DNA of 64,000 bases from Burkholderia multivorans ATCC BAA-247 (GCF_000959525.1 NZ_CP009832.1:2170001-2234000); one strand, 5' to 3'; positions 47,759 to 59,228 are shown, counted from the first letter of the stretch. The notes: generated from the sequence alone by a model not told the origin. A program made the numbers and translations.

Positions 47759-48541
47759 TCACGCGCGACGCTGCTGCCGGACCTGCTCGAACAGACATAC
47801 CGCGGCAGCTGCCGCGACGTTCAGCGACTCCATGCCGCCCGGCTGCGGAATCGTCACGCGATGAGCGGCGATGTCGCGCCAGAACGCCGACACGCCCGCG
47901 CCTTCGTTGCCGAACACCCACGCGACCGGTTGCGACAGGTCGCAGTCGTAGATCGCCTGCGCGCCGTGCGAATCGGTCAGCGCGACCGGCACGTCGAGCC
48001 GCGCCGCGAGCGCCTCGGGCGCGACATCCTCGTGGATCGACAGCAGGAAATGCGCGCCCATGCCGGCACGCAGCACCTTCGACGACCACGCATACGCGGT
48101 GCCGGGCGCGCAGAACACGTGCCGCACGCCGGCCGCCGCCGCACTGCGCAGGATCGAGCCGACGTTGCCGGCGTCCTGCACGCCGTCGAGCACGACCGAC
48201 GTATGGGCGACGCGCGCCGGCAGCGGCGGCGAGGGACGATCGACGAGCAGCAGGAAGCCGACGCCGTTGACGACGTTCGACAGCTGTCCGAACAGCGCAT
48301 CGGGCAGCGTCACGATGCGCTGCGCGTCGATGCGTGCAACGATCGCCTGCGCTTCCGCATGGCCGAGCGCGCCTTCGGTCGCGACGCACAGCTCGGGTAT
48401 CGCGCCCGTATCGAGATAGGCGCTCGCGAGGTGGAATCCTTCGAGCAGCGCCTGCCCGCTGCGGCGCTGATGGGGTGTCGAACCCGCAAGCGCCTTCAGG
48501 CGCTTGTAGAGCGGGTTGTCCCTTGACGTAATGGCTTTCAT
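47759..48541 (-). CDS. TrmH/SpoU family RNA 2'-O-methyltransferase
   Basis: A 260-residue SPOUT enzyme. The substrate-binding N-terminal domain starts [20 protein letters not shown]. The three SPOUT motifs are [35 protein letters not shown] and [20 protein letters not shown] 48541 overlaps the rnhB stop by four bases (ATGA). Family members methylate ribose in 23S rRNA or tRNA; the exact nucleotide is not readable here. It is the last gene of the rpsB-to-trmH cluster. Confidence 0.93.
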   Translation of the reverse strand: MKAITSRDNPLYKRLKALAGSTPHQRRSGQALLEGFHLASAYLDTGAIPELCVATEGALGHAEAQAIVARIDAQRIVTLPDALFGQLSNVVNGVGFLLLVDRPSPPLPARVAHTSVVLDGVQDAGNVGSILRSAAAAGVRHVFCAPGTAYAWSSKVLRAGMGAHFLLSIHEDVAPEALAARLDVPVALTDSHGAQAIYDCDLSQPVAWVFGNEGAGVSAFWRDIAAHRVTIPQPGGMESLNVAAAAAVCLFEQVRQQRRA

Positions 48542-49170
48542 CGAATCAGATCGAGCGCTTCGCGCACGGGCGCGAACGAACGCCGATGCGCTTCGCACGG
48601 GCCGTGCTCGCGCAGCGCGGCAAGATGTTGCGGGGTGCCGTAGCCTGCGTGCACGTTGAAACCGTAGACGGGAAAACGTTCGTGCAGATCGACGAGCATG
48701 CGGTCGCGCGTGACTTTCGCGAGGATCGATGCGGCCGAGATGCTCGGCACGAGCGCATCGCCGCTGACGATCGCCTCCGCGCGCACGGACAGCGTGGGGC
48801 AGCGGTTGCCGTCGATCTGTGCAAGCGTCGGCAGCACCGACAGCCCTTCGACCGCACGCTTCATCGCGAGCATCGTCGCATGCAGGATGTTCAGCGAGTC
48901 GATTTCGTCGACGCTGGCCGATGCGACGCAATACGCGCGCGCATTCGACACGATCAACTCGTACAGCGCATCGCGCTTCTTCGCGGACAACACCTTCGAA
49001 TCGTCGAGCCCGTCGATCGGCCGGGCGGGATCGAGAATCACCGCGGCCGCGACGACGGGCCCGGCAAGCGGCCCGCGCCCCGCTTCGTCGACGCCGCAGA
49101 CGATCTCGTCCGGGCGGTTGAAGTCGAAGCCCGCCTGCATATCGGCGAACGTGATGCGGCCTGCCGTCAT
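48538..49170 (-). CDS. rnhB: Ribonuclease HII
   Basis: A 210-residue RNase HII that nicks at ribonucleotides in DNA. Catalytic acidic residues are Asp28 and Glu29 in [16 protein letters not shown], with the later [10 protein letters not shown] and the [13 protein letters not shown] segment. ATG 49170 overlaps the lpxB stop (ATGA), so start and operon membership are secure. The lpxA-lpxB-rnhB order is common in proteobacteria. Confidence 0.98.
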   Translation of the reverse strand: MTAGRITFADMQAGFDFNRPDEIVCGVDEAGRGPLAGPVVAAAVILDPARPIDGLDDSKVLSAKKRDALYELIVSNARAYCVASASVDEIDSLNILHATMLAMKRAVEGLSVLPTLAQIDGNRCPTLSVRAEAIVSGDALVPSISAASILAKVTRDRMLVDLHERFPVYGFNVHAGYGTPQHLAALREHGPCEAHRRSFAPVREALDLIR

Positions 49171-50336
49171 GCGCGCCTCTTGCGCTGGTCGAGCACGCGC
49201 GCGACGGCTTCGGCCGCCTTCGCGGCGGTGTTCTGCCGCAGCGACACGTGCATCTCGGTGAACACTTCGGTCAGCGTGCGGCGGTTCGCGTCGTCGCGCA
49301 GCTGCGTAAGCGTCGCGTCGGCGAGCGCCTCGGGCGTCGCGAAATGCTGCAGCAGCTCGGGCACGACGAAGCGGCCGGCGAGAATGTTCGGCAGCCCCAC
49401 GTACGGCAGATAGCCCTGCCGGCGCATGATCTGCCCCGTCAGCCAGGGCACCTTGTACGAGATCACCATCGGCTTTTTCAGCAGCGCCGCTTCGAGCGTG
49501 ACGGTGCCGCTCTTCACGAGAATCGCGTCGGCGGCCGTCATCGCGACCTGCGAGCGGCCGTCGGTGATCGTCAGCGCAAGCTGCGGACGCGCGTCGACGA
49601 GCGGCTGCAGCAACTCGCGCAGCGCGGGCGTCGCCGCCGGCATCACGAAGCGCAGGCCCGGCTCGCGCTGCTGCATCAGCGCCATCGCCGCGAAGAAGGT
49701 CGGGCCGATCAGCGCGATCTCCGAGCGGCGGCTGCCGGGCAGCACCGCGATCACGGGGCCGTCGGCCGGCAGGCCGAGCGCGATGCGCGCGCCGTGCGTG
49801 TCGGGTTCGAGCGGAATCTCGTCGGCGAGCGGATGGCCGACGTACGTCGATGCGACGCCCGCCTTGTCGAGAATCGCCGGCTCGAACGGGAACAGGCACA
49901 GCATGTGGTCGACGGACTTCGCGATCTTCTTGATCCGCCCGCCGCGCCACGCCCAGATCGACGGACACACGAAGTGGATCGACGGAATGCCCGCGTCGCG
50001 CGCCGCCTGTTCGACGTTGAAGTTGAAGTCGGGCGCGTCGACGCCGATGAACGCGTCGGGCCGCTCCGCGAGCAGCTGGCGCTTCAACTCGCCGCGGATG
50101 CGCAGGATCTCCGGGATCTGGCCGAGCGCCTCGACATAGCCGCGCACCGTCAGCTTGTCCATCTGCCAGTGCGAGTCGAAGCCCTGCGCGATCATCCGCG
50201 CGCCGCCGATCCCGTAATAGTGGGTCGACGCGGGCAGCCGCTCGCGCAATCCGCCTAGCAGCGACGCCGCGAGCAGATCGCCGGACGGTTCGCCCGCCAC
50301 CATCGCGAGCCGGAGCTGAGTGGTCGGCAGCGGCAT
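49167..50336 (-). CDS. lpxB: Lipid-A-disaccharide synthase
   Basis: A 389-residue GT-B glycosyltransferase joining UDP-2,3-diacylglucosamine and lipid X. Key segments are [63 protein letters not shown] and the acceptor-site [20 protein letters not shown]. It begins 3 nt after the lpxA stop. Complete and typical in length. Confidence 0.98.
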   Translation of the reverse strand: MPLPTTQLRLAMVAGEPSGDLLAASLLGGLRERLPASTHYYGIGGARMIAQGFDSHWQMDKLTVRGYVEALGQIPEILRIRGELKRQLLAERPDAFIGVDAPDFNFNVEQAARDAGIPSIHFVCPSIWAWRGGRIKKIAKSVDHMLCLFPFEPAILDKAGVASTYVGHPLADEIPLEPDTHGARIALGLPADGPVIAVLPGSRRSEIALIGPTFFAAMALMQQREPGLRFVMPAATPALRELLQPLVDARPQLALTITDGRSQVAMTAADAILVKSGTVTLEAALLKKPMVISYKVPWLTGQIMRRQGYLPYVGLPNILAGRFVVPELLQHFATPEALADATLTQLRDDANRRTLTEVFTEMHVSLRQNTAAKAAEAVARVLDQRKRRA

Positions 50337-50339
50337 CGC

Positions 50340-51128
50340 TTAGCGGATGATGCCGCGCTGCGACGCGTCGATGAACGCGACGAGCGCATTGACCGGTGCA
50401 TCGCCGTCGCCGCCCGCCTGCGCGAGCTCGCGCAGCTGCGTCTTCGCCTCTTCGAGCGACAGGCCGTTCTTGTACAACAGCCGGTACGCGCTGCGCAGCG
50501 CCGAAATCGCGTCCGGCGAGAAACCGCGCCGGCGCAGCCCTTCGATGTTGATGCCGTGCGGCTCGGCCTTGTTGCCGGCCGCGATCACGAACGGCGGCAC
50601 GTCCTGCACGAGCGCCGACGCGCCGCCGAGCATCGCGTGCGCGCCGATGCGCACGAACTGGTGCACGCCCGACATCCCGCCGATGATCGCCCAGTCGCCG
50701 ATTTCGACGTGGCCCGCCATCTGCGCGTTGCTCGACAGGATCACGTGGTTGCCGACGCGGCAGTCATGGCCGATATGCACATAGGCCATGATCCAGTTGT
50801 CGTCGCCGAGCGTCGTCACGCCGGCGTCCTGCACGGTGCCCGTGTGGATCGTCGTGAATTCGCGGATCGTGTTGCGGTTGCCGATCACGAGCTTCGTCGG
50901 CTCGTCCTTGTACTTCATGTCCTGCGGACGGCCGCCGACCGACGCGTAATGGCCGATGCGGTTGTCCTCGCCGATCGTCGTGTGACCTTCGATCACGCTG
51001 TGCGAACCGATCGTCGTGCGCGCGCCGATCGTGACGTGCGGGCCGATGATCGCGTACGGGCCGATTTCGACCGACTCGTCGATCTGCGCGCCCGGTTCGA
51101 CGATCGCGGTGGGATGAATCCTGGTCAT
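50340..51128 (-). CDS. lpxA: UDP-N-acetylglucosamine acyltransferase
   Basis: A 262-residue left-handed beta-helix acyltransferase, the first lipid A enzyme. Hexapeptide repeats fill residues 1-190 ([32 protein letters not shown]). The catalytic histidine is in [13 protein letters not shown]. The C-terminal helical bundle carries [17 protein letters not shown]. It lies between fabZ and lpxB, the standard order. Confidence 0.98.
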   Translation of the reverse strand: MTRIHPTAIVEPGAQIDESVEIGPYAIIGPHVTIGARTTIGSHSVIEGHTTIGEDNRIGHYASVGGRPQDMKYKDEPTKLVIGNRNTIREFTTIHTGTVQDAGVTTLGDDNWIMAYVHIGHDCRVGNHVILSSNAQMAGHVEIGDWAIIGGMSGVHQFVRIGAHAMLGGASALVQDVPPFVIAAGNKAEPHGINIEGLRRRGFSPDAISALRSAYRLLYKNGLSLEEAKTQLRELAQAGGDGDAPVNALVAFIDASQRGIIR

Positions 51129-51186
51129 GCGCCGTTGCCTCTCGAAATGATGTGTCGCTTTACGTTGCGGATGCGTACCGCGCCGC

Positions 51187-51654
51187 TCAGGGCGCCGCGT
51201 CGGCCGTCTTGACCGTGCACATCAGCTCGGCTTCCGCGGCAACCTTCCCGTCCACTTCGGCCACTGCCTTGAACTTCCAGATCCCGCGGATGTAGCGTTC
51301 GAACGTCACGTTCAGGATCAGCTGGTCGCCCGGTTCGACGACACGCTTGAAGCGCGCGCCGTCGATGCCGACGAAGTAGTACAGCGTGTTCTCCGGATCC
51401 TTCGGCTGCTCTTCGGAGAACGTCAGCAGCGCGGCGGCCTGCGCGAGCGCTTCGAGGATCAGCACGCCCGGCATCACCGGCCGCTTCGGGAAATGGCCCT
51501 GGAAGAACGGCTCGTTGATCGACACGTTCTTCAGCGCTTTGATGCCTTTGTGCGGTTCGAGTTCGAGCACGCGGTCGACGAGCAGAATCGGATAGCGATG
51601 CGGCAGCAGCGTGAGGATCTTGTGGATGTCGAGATTGATTTTTTCAGTGCTCAT
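51187..51654 (-). CDS. fabZ: 3-hydroxyacyl-[ACP] dehydratase FabZ
   Basis: A 155-residue hot-dog-fold dehydratase of fatty acid synthesis. The catalytic His54 is in [15 protein letters not shown] and Glu68 in [11 protein letters not shown] 51654 ([22 protein letters not shown]) fits the family; the GTG at 51669 adds five residues. It competes with LpxA for the hydroxymyristoyl-ACP pool, which explains the linkage to lpx genes. Confidence 0.98.
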
Positions 51655-51781
51655 GATGGTTCGTCTCACGCAGAGGCTGCGCGGTGGTGAAGCAAAAGCT
51701 GAAACGGACCGCGACGCGGCCCTGTCTGGCGAACCGGGCCGGATGCGCTGGCCGTGCCCGGTTCATCGGTCGCATCGCGCG

Positions 51782-52864
51782 TCAGGCGTCCGTGTCGCCG
51801 CGCTGCGCGGCGAGCGCGGATTCGAGCGCCTTGATGCGATCGCGCAGTTTGTCGAGGTTGCGCACGAGCGCCGCGCTGCGGTTCCATTCGCCGTGATCGA
51901 CGGCCGGGAACGCGCTCGTATAGATGCCGGCCTTCGGCAGCGACTTCGACACGCCCGATTTGGCGGTGACGATCACGTAGTCGCCGAGCGTCACGTGGCC
52001 GGCAATCCCGACCGCGCCGCCGATCATGCAGTGGCGCCCGATCGTCGTGCTGCCCGCGATGCCCGCGCAGCCTGCGATCACCGTATACGCGCCGATCCGG
52101 CAGTTGTGGCCGATCTGGACCTGGTTGTCGATCTTCACGCATTCCTCGATGACGGTATCCGCCATCGCGCCGCGATCGATCGTCGTGTTCGCGCCGATCT
52201 CGACGTCCGGGCCGATCGACACGCCGCCGACCTGCGGAATCTTGACCCAGGTGCCCGTGCGCGCCTCGCCTTCGCCGACGAAGTCCGGCGCGAAGCCGAA
52301 ACCGTCGGAGCCGATCACCGCGCCCGCGTGCACGATCGCACGCGGACCGATCTTGCAGCCGTGATAGACGGCGACGTTCGGGTACAGATGCGAGCCTGCG
52401 CCGATCGTCGTGCCGCGGCCGACGAACACGTTCGCGTCGAGCTGCACGCCATCTTCGATCACGGCGCCCGCCTCGATCGTCACGTGCGGGCCGATCACCG
52501 CGCTGTCGGCGACGCGCGCGGCCGGATCGATCGTCGCGCTCGGATGCACGCCGGCCGCGCGCGGCGGCGCGGCGAGATCGATGAACATCTGCGCGACGCG
52601 CGCGAAATACGCGTACGGATTCGGCGTCACAATGAAATTGCGGCCGCTCGCGGCCGCGCCCAGCTTTTTCAGATCCTTCGGCGCGATCAGCACCGCGCCG
52701 GCGCCGGTCGTCTCGACCTGCGACAGGTATTTCGGATTCGCGAGGAACGCGAGCTGCCCGGGGCCGGCCTGGTCGAGCGGCGCGAGGCTGGCGACCTTGC
52801 ATTGCGCGTCGCCGGCGATCTCGCCGCCGAACCGCTTTACGAGTTCCTCAAGCGTCAATGCCAT
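51782..52864 (-). CDS. lpxD: UDP-3-O-(3-hydroxymyristoyl)glucosamine N-acyltransferase
   Basis: A 360-residue lipid A enzyme. The N-terminal uridine-binding domain ([39 protein letters not shown]) is followed by the left-handed beta-helix ([32 protein letters not shown]), the catalytic His in [14 protein letters not shown] and a C-terminal helix. It starts 15 nt after the ompH stop. Confidence 0.98.
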   Translation of the reverse strand: MALTLEELVKRFGGEIAGDAQCKVASLAPLDQAGPGQLAFLANPKYLSQVETTGAGAVLIAPKDLKKLGAAASGRNFIVTPNPYAYFARVAQMFIDLAAPPRAAGVHPSATIDPAARVADSAVIGPHVTIEAGAVIEDGVQLDANVFVGRGTTIGAGSHLYPNVAVYHGCKIGPRAIVHAGAVIGSDGFGFAPDFVGEGEARTGTWVKIPQVGGVSIGPDVEIGANTTIDRGAMADTVIEECVKIDNQVQIGHNCRIGAYTVIAGCAGIAGSTTIGRHCMIGGAVGIAGHVTLGDYVIVTAKSGVSKSLPKAGIYTSAFPAVDHGEWNRSAALVRNLDKLRDRIKALESALAAQRGDTDA

Positions 52865-52879
52865 TCGTCGTCTGCTCCG

Positions 52880-53407
52880 TCAGTTCGTCGAGCCGGACGC
52901 GAGTGCCTTGAGCACCTTGTCGGTGATGTCGATGCGCGGGCTGACGTACACGGCTTCCTGCACGATCAGATCGTAATTCTGCTGCTCGGCGATCTGCTTG
53001 ATCACCTTGTTCGCCTTGTCCAGCACCGCGGCCAGCTCCTCGTTGCGACGCTGGTTCAGGTCTTCGCGGAACTCGCGCTGCTTGCGCTGGAAGTCGGTGT
53101 CGAGCTGGGCGAGATCGCGCTGCTTCTGCGCGCGATCGGCCGCCGACAGCGACGCGCCGTTCCTGTCGAGCGAGTCGGACAGCGACTTCAGACGTGCCGC
53201 CATGTCCTGCAGATCCTTGTCGCGCTTCGCGAACTCGGCTTCGAGCTTCGTCTGCGCCGCCTTGGCGGGCGCCGACTCGCGCAGGATCCGATCCGAATTG
53301 ACCGCCGCAATGCGGGCGACGTCCTGTGCGTGCGCCGTCGCGGCGCCCAGCGCCAGCGCAACGGTCAACGCGCACATCACTCGTTTCGAAAACTTACCGG
53401 TTAGCAA
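52880..53407 (-). CDS. ompH: OmpH/Skp-like periplasmic chaperone
   Basis: A 175-residue periplasmic protein. The signal peptide is 1-27 (ending AHA before QDVARIAAVN). The rest is a long charged helical hairpin (AKAAQTKLEAEFAKRDKDLQDMAARLKSLSD...RKQREFREDLNQRRNEELAAVLDKANK) forming the tentacles of a Skp-type trimer. It closes with YDLIVQEAVYVSPRIDITDKVLKAL. It escorts unfolded outer-membrane proteins to BamA, encoded 34 nt upstream. Confidence 0.97.
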   Translation of the reverse strand: MLTGKFSKRVMCALTVALALGAATAHAQDVARIAAVNSDRILRESAPAKAAQTKLEAEFAKRDKDLQDMAARLKSLSDSLDRNGASLSAADRAQKQRDLAQLDTDFQRKQREFREDLNQRRNEELAAVLDKANKVIKQIAEQQNYDLIVQEAVYVSPRIDITDKVLKALASGSTN

Positions 53408-53441
53408 AATTACCCTCTCGTTGCTGTTGTCATGCGTTCGA

Positions 53442-55751
53442 TCAGAACGCCGTCCCGATCTGGAACTGGAATTTCTGGTACTGGTCGCCTTCGTGTTTCT
53501 GCAGCGGGAAGCCGAGGCTCAGCTTCAGCGGGCCGATCGGCGAGATCCACGCGAGACCGATACCGTAGCCGTAGCGCAGGCCGTTCGCGCCGGTACTCGT
53601 GCCGCCCGGCGCGTTGCCCCACACGTTACCGCCGTCGAGGAACGTGAACACGCGCAGCGTGCGGTCGTAGCCGGTGCCCGGCAGCGGGAACGTCAGCTCG
53701 ATGTTGCCGACGACCATCTTCGAGCCGCCGATCGGGTCGTTCGTCTTCGAGTCGCGCGGGCCCAGCGAGCTCGGCTCGTAGCCGCGCACGGAGCCGATAC
53801 CGCCCGCGTAGTAGTTCTTGAAGATCGGGTACGGGTTGCCGATACCGTTACCGTAGCCGCCCTGCAGGTTCAGCCCGAGGATGAAGCCGCGCGAGAACGA
53901 ATAGTAGTACTGCGCCTGCAAGTCCGCCTTGTAGTACTGGATCTTGCCGACCGGCACGCCGTATTCGATGTTCGCCTGCGTGAAGTAGCCGCGGCTCGGG
54001 ATCAGCGCGCTGTCACGCGCGTCGCGCGACCACGCGACCGTCAGCGGCACCGTGTTCGACACGCGGCCGAACTGGTTCACGTAATCCTGGTAGCTCTGCG
54101 GCGTGTTCGAATCGATGTCGAGGCGGTTCTGCTCGAAGCCCGCGCCGAAGTACACGGTATCGACTTCCGAGAACGGAATGCCGAACTTCAGGTTGCCGCC
54201 GGCGCTGATGATCCGGAAGCTCGAGTTCGTCGAATAGTAGAGCGGCTGGTACGTGCGGTAGTAGACGTCGGTGATCCGCTTGATCCCGTCGACCGTGAAG
54301 TACGGATCGACCTGCGTGACCGTCAGCGTACGGTAGCTCTTCGCGGTGTTCACGTTGACCGCGAGGCTCGTGCCCGAGCCGAACACGTTGTCCTGCGACA
54401 CGCCGGCCGACAGCACGACCTTGTCCGTCGACGAGAAGCCGGCACCCAGCGTGATCGCGCCGGTCGGCTTTTCGTCGACCTTCACGTTCACGTCGACCTG
54501 GTCGTTCGTGCCTTCGACCGGCACGGTCGTCACGTCGACGTTCGTGAAGTAGCCGAGACGGTTCACGCGATCCTTCGACAGCGCGAGGCGATTCGAATCG
54601 AACCACGAGCTTTCGAGCTGACGCATTTCGCGACGCACGACTTCGTCGCGCGTGCGCGTGTTGCCGACCACGTTGATGCGGCGCACGTACACGCGGCGGC
54701 TCGGATCGACGACGAGGTTCAGGTTCACCTTGTGGTTCGCCTGATCGATGTCCGGCTGTGCGTTGACGGTCGCGAACGCATAGCCGTATTCGCCGAGCTT
54801 GTCGACGATCGCCTTCGTCGTCTGCTGCAGCTTCTCGGCCGAGAAACGATCGCCCGGCTTGATCTTGATCAGCTTGTTCAGTTCGGCTTCGCGATCGAGC
54901 AGGTTGCCCGACAGCTTGATGCCCGACACCGTGTACGGCTCGCCTTCGTGCAGCGTGACCGTCAGGTACATGTCCTTCTTGTCCGGCGAGATCGACACCT
55001 GCGTCGACTCGATGTTGAACTCGAGATAGCCGCGGTTCAGGTAGTACGAGCGCACGGCTTCGAGGTCGCCGGTGAGCTTTTCCTTCGAGTACAGGTCGTT
55101 CTTCGTGTACCACGAGAACCAGTTCGGCGTCGACAGCTGCATCTCGTCGCGCAGCGTGCTCGTGCTGAACGCCTTGTTGCCGATGAAGTTGATCTGGCGG
55201 ATCTTCGCGCTCGGCCCTTCGGCGACCGCGAACAGGATCGACACGCGGTTCGCGTCGACCGGCGTGACCGTCGTCTTCACTTCGGCCGCGTAGAAGCCGC
55301 GCGTCAGATACTGGCGCTTGAGCTCCTGCTCGGCCTTGTCGACGAGCGCCTTGTCGTAGTAGCGGCCGTCGGCGAGACCGACTGCGCGCAGCGCCTTGGT
55401 GAGGTTGTCCTTGTCGAATTCCTTCGTGCCGGTGAAGTCGATCGACGCGATGGCCGGACGCTCCTGCACCTGCACGATCACGACGTTGCCCTGCGTGGCG
55501 ATGCGAACGTCGTTGAAAAAGCCCGTCGCGTAGAGCGCGCGGATTGCTTCGGATGCCTTGTCGTCGGTGAACGTGTCGCCTTGCTTGATCGGCAGATATG
55601 CGAATACGGAACCCGGTTCGACGCGCTGCAGCCCCTCGATCTTGATGTCTTGCACCACGAACGGTGCCGCTGCGTGGGCCGCGAAGCCGTGCGCGGCGAG
55701 CGCGGCCGCTGCAACTGTCTTAGGTACAAAGCGATGAGGTTTGAACAACAT
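53442..55751 (-). CDS. bamA: Outer membrane protein assembly factor BamA
   Basis: A 769-residue Omp85 protein. A signal peptide (about 1-28) is followed by five POTRA domains at about 30-425 (first: FVVQDIKIEGLQRVEPGSVFAYLPI). The 16-strand barrel has the conserved lid motif GSVRGYEPSSLGPRD and ends FQFQIGTAF with a C-terminal Phe beta-signal. It inserts and folds outer-membrane proteins. It lies between rseP and ompH, the canonical arrangement. Confidence 0.99.
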   Translation of the reverse strand: MLFKPHRFVPKTVAAAALAAHGFAAHAAAPFVVQDIKIEGLQRVEPGSVFAYLPIKQGDTFTDDKASEAIRALYATGFFNDVRIATQGNVVIVQVQERPAIASIDFTGTKEFDKDNLTKALRAVGLADGRYYDKALVDKAEQELKRQYLTRGFYAAEVKTTVTPVDANRVSILFAVAEGPSAKIRQINFIGNKAFSTSTLRDEMQLSTPNWFSWYTKNDLYSKEKLTGDLEAVRSYYLNRGYLEFNIESTQVSISPDKKDMYLTVTLHEGEPYTVSGIKLSGNLLDREAELNKLIKIKPGDRFSAEKLQQTTKAIVDKLGEYGYAFATVNAQPDIDQANHKVNLNLVVDPSRRVYVRRINVVGNTRTRDEVVRREMRQLESSWFDSNRLALSKDRVNRLGYFTNVDVTTVPVEGTNDQVDVNVKVDEKPTGAITLGAGFSSTDKVVLSAGVSQDNVFGSGTSLAVNVNTAKSYRTLTVTQVDPYFTVDGIKRITDVYYRTYQPLYYSTNSSFRIISAGGNLKFGIPFSEVDTVYFGAGFEQNRLDIDSNTPQSYQDYVNQFGRVSNTVPLTVAWSRDARDSALIPSRGYFTQANIEYGVPVGKIQYYKADLQAQYYYSFSRGFILGLNLQGGYGNGIGNPYPIFKNYYAGGIGSVRGYEPSSLGPRDSKTNDPIGGSKMVVGNIELTFPLPGTGYDRTLRVFTFLDGGNVWGNAPGGTSTGANGLRYGYGIGLAWISPIGPLKLSLGFPLQKHEGDQYQKFQFQIGTAF

Positions 55752-55778
55752 GCATCCCCAATATGTAGCTGCATCAAA

Positions 55779-55810
55779 TCAGGCGGCTGCGTTGCGGCGG
55801 CCGCCTGATG
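55779..55810 (-). terminator. Hairpin between rseP and bamA
   Basis: Perfect 10-bp arms ATCAGGCGGC (55779-55788) and GCCGCCTGAT (55801-55810) lie directly after the rseP stop and before bamA. Minus-strand downstream bases (TTGATGCAGC) make a poor U tract, so partial attenuation or RNA processing is likelier than full termination. Confidence 0.4.
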
Positions 55811-55812
55811 CT

Positions 55813-57183
55813 TCAGAAATGGATTAACCGAGCCAGGTCGTTGAACAGCGCGATCGCCGACAGTGCGACGATGCAGATCAGCCCGGCTCTTTGTAGAATC
55901 AGTTGCCAGCGCTCCGAAACGGCTTTCCCGGTCGCGGCTTCAACCAGATAATATAACAGATGCCCCCCGTCCAAAACGGGAATCGGCAACAAGTTCAGCA
56001 CCCCGAGGCTAATGCTGACAAGGGCGAGGAACGACAGGAACGCCGACGGGCCGAGCCGCGCGCTCTTGCCCGCGTAGTCGGCGATCGTCACCGGGCCCGA
56101 CAGGTTCTTCAGCGACGCGTCGCCGACGATCATCCGCCCGAACATGCGCAGCGAATACACCGCGATGTCCCACGTGCGGTGCGCGCCGAGCCGCACGCTT
56201 TCGATCGGCCCGTAGCGCACGTCGACGCTCGGCGTGTGCATCGACAGCGCCGCGCCGATGCGGCCGATCTGCTGCCCGGTTTCTTCGTCGCGCTGCGGCT
56301 GCGGCACGATCGGCACGGTCTGCACGGCGCCGTTGCGCTCGATCTGCAGCGCGACCGTCTTGCCCGCATCGTGCTTCACTGCATCGATGAACCGCGCGGC
56401 GCCGCCGATCGGCGCGCCGTCGATCGCGAGCAGCTTGTCGCCGGCCTTCAGCCCCGCCTGCTGCGCCGCACTGCCGGGCTGCACCGACGCAATCGACAAG
56501 GTGCCGCCGCCGGTCTCGAAGCCGAGATGCATCATGAAATCGTCGTCGAGCTCGCTTTCGGGAACGTGACGCAGGTCGACGCGGAAATCGAACGTCGCGT
56601 CGCCGTCGCGTGCGGCGAGCACGACCTCGCGGCGATCGAACGCGGCCGACAGCAGCTTCCAGCGCAGGTCCGACCACGAGCGCACGGGCTCCGGCTCGCC
56701 GCCCTGCACATCGCGCATCGACACGATCGTCTCGTTGCCGTCGAAGCCGGCGCGCGCGGCCACGGTGCCCGCGGCCGGCGGCGCGAGGATCGCGGCCGGC
56801 TCGGTCACGCCGGTGGCGAAAACCGCGGAGAACAGAACGATCGCCAACAGGAAGTTGGCAATGGGACCGGCCGCGACGATCGCGATGCGCTTGCCGACCG
56901 ACTGCCGGTTGAACGCCTGGCCGAGCTCTTCCGGCTTCACGCCGGGCCCCGGCTCGCGCTCGTCGAGCATCTTCACGTAGCCGCCGAGCGGCAGCGCGGA
57001 CAGCGTCCATTCGGTGCCCGTGCGGCGGCTGACCCAGCGTGCGACGGGCTGGCCGAAGCCGATCGAGAACCGCAGCACCTTCACGCCGCACCAGCGCGCG
57101 ACGCGGTAATGACCGTACTCATGCACGACGACCAGCACCCCGATCGCCACCGCAAACGCGATCAGTTCGACCAGCACGTTCAT
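55813..57183 (-). CDS. rseP: Site-2 protease RseP
   Basis: A 456-residue intramembrane zinc metalloprotease. The HExxH motif is His21-Glu22-Tyr-Gly-His25 in the first helix. PDZ domains occupy about 115-300 (GGGTLSIASVQPGSAAQQAGLKAGDKLLAIDG). The second zinc site is NLLPIPVLDGGHL in the third helix. It cleaves anti-sigma factor RseA and signal-peptide remnants. ATG 57183 has GAGGTG upstream and lies 11 nt after the dxr stop. Confidence 0.97.
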   Translation of the reverse strand: MNVLVELIAFAVAIGVLVVVHEYGHYRVARWCGVKVLRFSIGFGQPVARWVSRRTGTEWTLSALPLGGYVKMLDEREPGPGVKPEELGQAFNRQSVGKRIAIVAAGPIANFLLAIVLFSAVFATGVTEPAAILAPPAAGTVAARAGFDGNETIVSMRDVQGGEPEPVRSWSDLRWKLLSAAFDRREVVLAARDGDATFDFRVDLRHVPESELDDDFMMHLGFETGGGTLSIASVQPGSAAQQAGLKAGDKLLAIDGAPIGGAARFIDAVKHDAGKTVALQIERNGAVQTVPIVPQPQRDEETGQQIGRIGAALSMHTPSVDVRYGPIESVRLGAHRTWDIAVYSLRMFGRMIVGDASLKNLSGPVTIADYAGKSARLGPSAFLSFLALVSISLGVLNLLPIPVLDGGHLLYYLVEAATGKAVSERWQLILQRAGLICIVALSAIALFNDLARLIHF

Positions 57184-57194
57184 GAGCACCTCAT

Positions 57195-58391
57195 TCAGAC
57201 AGTGCGCTCCACGCGTCGCGCAGGCGCTTTCGCAATGATCTCGGCGGCGAGGCGGCGCGCTTCGGCATCGGCCGCGAGGACGTCGTCGAGCCCGTCGGGC
57301 GCGCGGTTCGGCAGCGCGTCGAGCACCGCTTCGACCGTCGCCGCGATCGCCATGAAGCCGATCCGGCGCTCGAGAAACGCTTCGACCGCGACTTCGTTCG
57401 CCGCGTTCAACGCGGCGCTCGCGATACCGCCTTCCGCGAGCGCCTTCAGCGCGAGCGCGAGACACGGGAAGCGCGCATAGTCGGGCTTCTCGAACGACAG
57501 CTGCGCGATCTGCGCGAGGTCCAGCTGCTCGACGCCGGCGTCGACGCGCTCCGGAAACGCGAGCGCATGCGCGATCGGCGTGCGCATGTCGGGATTGCCC
57601 AGTTGCGCGAGCACCGAACCGTCGCGATACGACACGAGCGAATGGATCACGCTCTGCGGATGGATCAGCACGTCGATCCGGTCGCCCGGCAGGCCGAAGA
57701 TCCAGTGCGCCTCGATCACCTCGAGGCCCTTGTTCATCATCGTCGCCGAATCGACCGAAATCTTGCGGCCCATCACCCAGTTCGGGTGCTTGCAGGCCTC
57801 GTCCGGCGTCACGTCGACGAGCGTCGCCGGCTCGCGCGTGCGGAACGGGCCGCCCGACGCGGTCAGGATGATCTTCGCGATCCCGCCGTGCTCGGCCGCG
57901 TCGCGCGGCATGCACTGGAAGATCGCGTTGTGCTCGCTGTCGACCGGCAGCAGGATCGCGCCGTGATCGCGCACCGCGTCCATGAAGATCGCGCCCGACA
58001 TCACCAGCGATTCCTTGTTCGCGAGCAGGATCCGCTTGCCGGCGCGCGCGGCCGCGAGGCTCGGCGCGAGACCGGCCGCCCCGACGATCGCCGCGACGAC
58101 CGTGTCGCAGCCGTCGCTCTTCGACACGTCGACGAGCGCCTGCGGCCCGTACAGCACGGTCGTCCGGCTGCCCGCCGCGCGCAGGCGCGCCTCGACGTGC
58201 GCGGCGGTCGCCGCGTCGCCGACCACCGCGACTTCGGGCGCGAAGCGCAGGCACTGTTCGACGAGCTTGTCGCCGTTGCGGTGCGCAGTCAGCGCGTAGA
58301 CCGAGAAACGCTCGGGGTGGCGCGCGACGACGTCGAGCGTGCTGTCTCCGATCGAGCCCGTGGAACCGAGCAGTGTCAGACGTTTTTGCAT
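57195..58391 (-). CDS. dxr: 1-deoxy-D-xylulose 5-phosphate reductoisomerase
   Basis: A 398-residue NADPH enzyme making methylerythritol phosphate, the committed step of bacterial isoprenoid synthesis. It starts [20 protein letters not shown] (NADPH loop), contains [12 protein letters not shown], the metal/substrate loop [10 protein letters not shown] and LTASGGPFR, and the C-terminal helical domain. It supplies precursors for UppS, encoded nearby. Confidence 0.98.
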   Translation of the reverse strand: MQKRLTLLGSTGSIGDSTLDVVARHPERFSVYALTAHRNGDKLVEQCLRFAPEVAVVGDAATAAHVEARLRAAGSRTTVLYGPQALVDVSKSDGCDTVVAAIVGAAGLAPSLAAARAGKRILLANKESLVMSGAIFMDAVRDHGAILLPVDSEHNAIFQCMPRDAAEHGGIAKIILTASGGPFRTREPATLVDVTPDEACKHPNWVMGRKISVDSATMMNKGLEVIEAHWIFGLPGDRIDVLIHPQSVIHSLVSYRDGSVLAQLGNPDMRTPIAHALAFPERVDAGVEQLDLAQIAQLSFEKPDYARFPCLALALKALAEGGIASAALNAANEVAVEAFLERRIGFMAIAATVEAVLDALPNRAPDGLDDVLAADAEARRLAAEIIAKAPARRVERTV

Positions 58392-58406
58392 AACAGAAAT
58401 AATGGT

Positions 58407-59228
58407 TTAACCAAGCAGCAGCATCGCGAGCGGCAGCACGGGCAGCAGCGCGTCGACGCGGTCGAGCACGCCGCCGTGCCCCGGCAGCAGTCCGCTCGAA
58501 TCCTTGACGCCGGCCTGACGCTTGAGCAGCGATTCGAACAGGTCGCCGATCACGCTGTACACGACCAGCAGCGTCAGCGCGGCCCACGCGCCGGCCATGC
58601 CGTAGCGCATTGCATACGCGGAAAACAGGGTCGGCTCGAACCGGTGCGCAGCCATCGCGATGCCCGATACGACCATCACCGCGAGCCAGCCGCCCACCGC
58701 CCCTTCCCAGCTCTTGCCGGGGCTGATCGTGACGGCCAGTTTACGCTTTCCGAAGGCCTTGCCCGCGAAATATGCGCCGATATCGGCGAGCCACACCACC
58801 AGCAGCAGCGAGAGCACGAACGGCACGCCCTGCGCACGCGCCGCGACGAGCGCATGCCAGCATGCGGCGAAAATCACGAGGCCGGTCGCAAGCAGAAACG
58901 GCCGCCACACGCGGCCGGCCAGCTCGGGCTTGCGGCGCAGCGCGAACGGACCGGCCAGCAGCCAGAACACGCCGGCGGCGGCAAAAAGGGGACGGGATGC
59001 GTCGGCATCGATGCCGAGCGGCGCGGTCGCCGCGAGCGCCAGCGCCGCGACCACCGCATAGACGACCGGCCCGGCACCGGGCAGCTTCAGCAGGCGCGCC
59101 CATTCCCATGCGGCGAACACCAGCACGACGGCGATCAGCGCGCCGAACGCGGCAAGCGGCGCGTACAGCGTCACCGGCAGCAGCACTGCCAGCATCGCGA
59201 TCGCCGTGATCACACGGGTTTTCAGCAT
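58407..59228 (-). CDS. cdsA: Phosphatidate cytidylyltransferase
   Basis: A 273-residue polytopic inner-membrane enzyme forming CDP-diacylglycerol. About seven to eight helices. The CDS signature runs [35 protein letters not shown] near the C terminus, preceded by [12 protein letters not shown] 59228 overlaps the uppS 3' end by 7 nt. Confidence 0.97.
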   Translation of the reverse strand: MLKTRVITAIAMLAVLLPVTLYAPLAAFGALIAVVLVFAAWEWARLLKLPGAGPVVYAVVAALALAATAPLGIDADASRPLFAAAGVFWLLAGPFALRRKPELAGRVWRPFLLATGLVIFAACWHALVAARAQGVPFVLSLLLVVWLADIGAYFAGKAFGKRKLAVTISPGKSWEGAVGGWLAVMVVSGIAMAAHRFEPTLFSAYAMRYGMAGAWAALTLLVVYSVIGDLFESLLKRQAGVKDSSGLLPGHGGVLDRVDALLPVLPLAMLLLG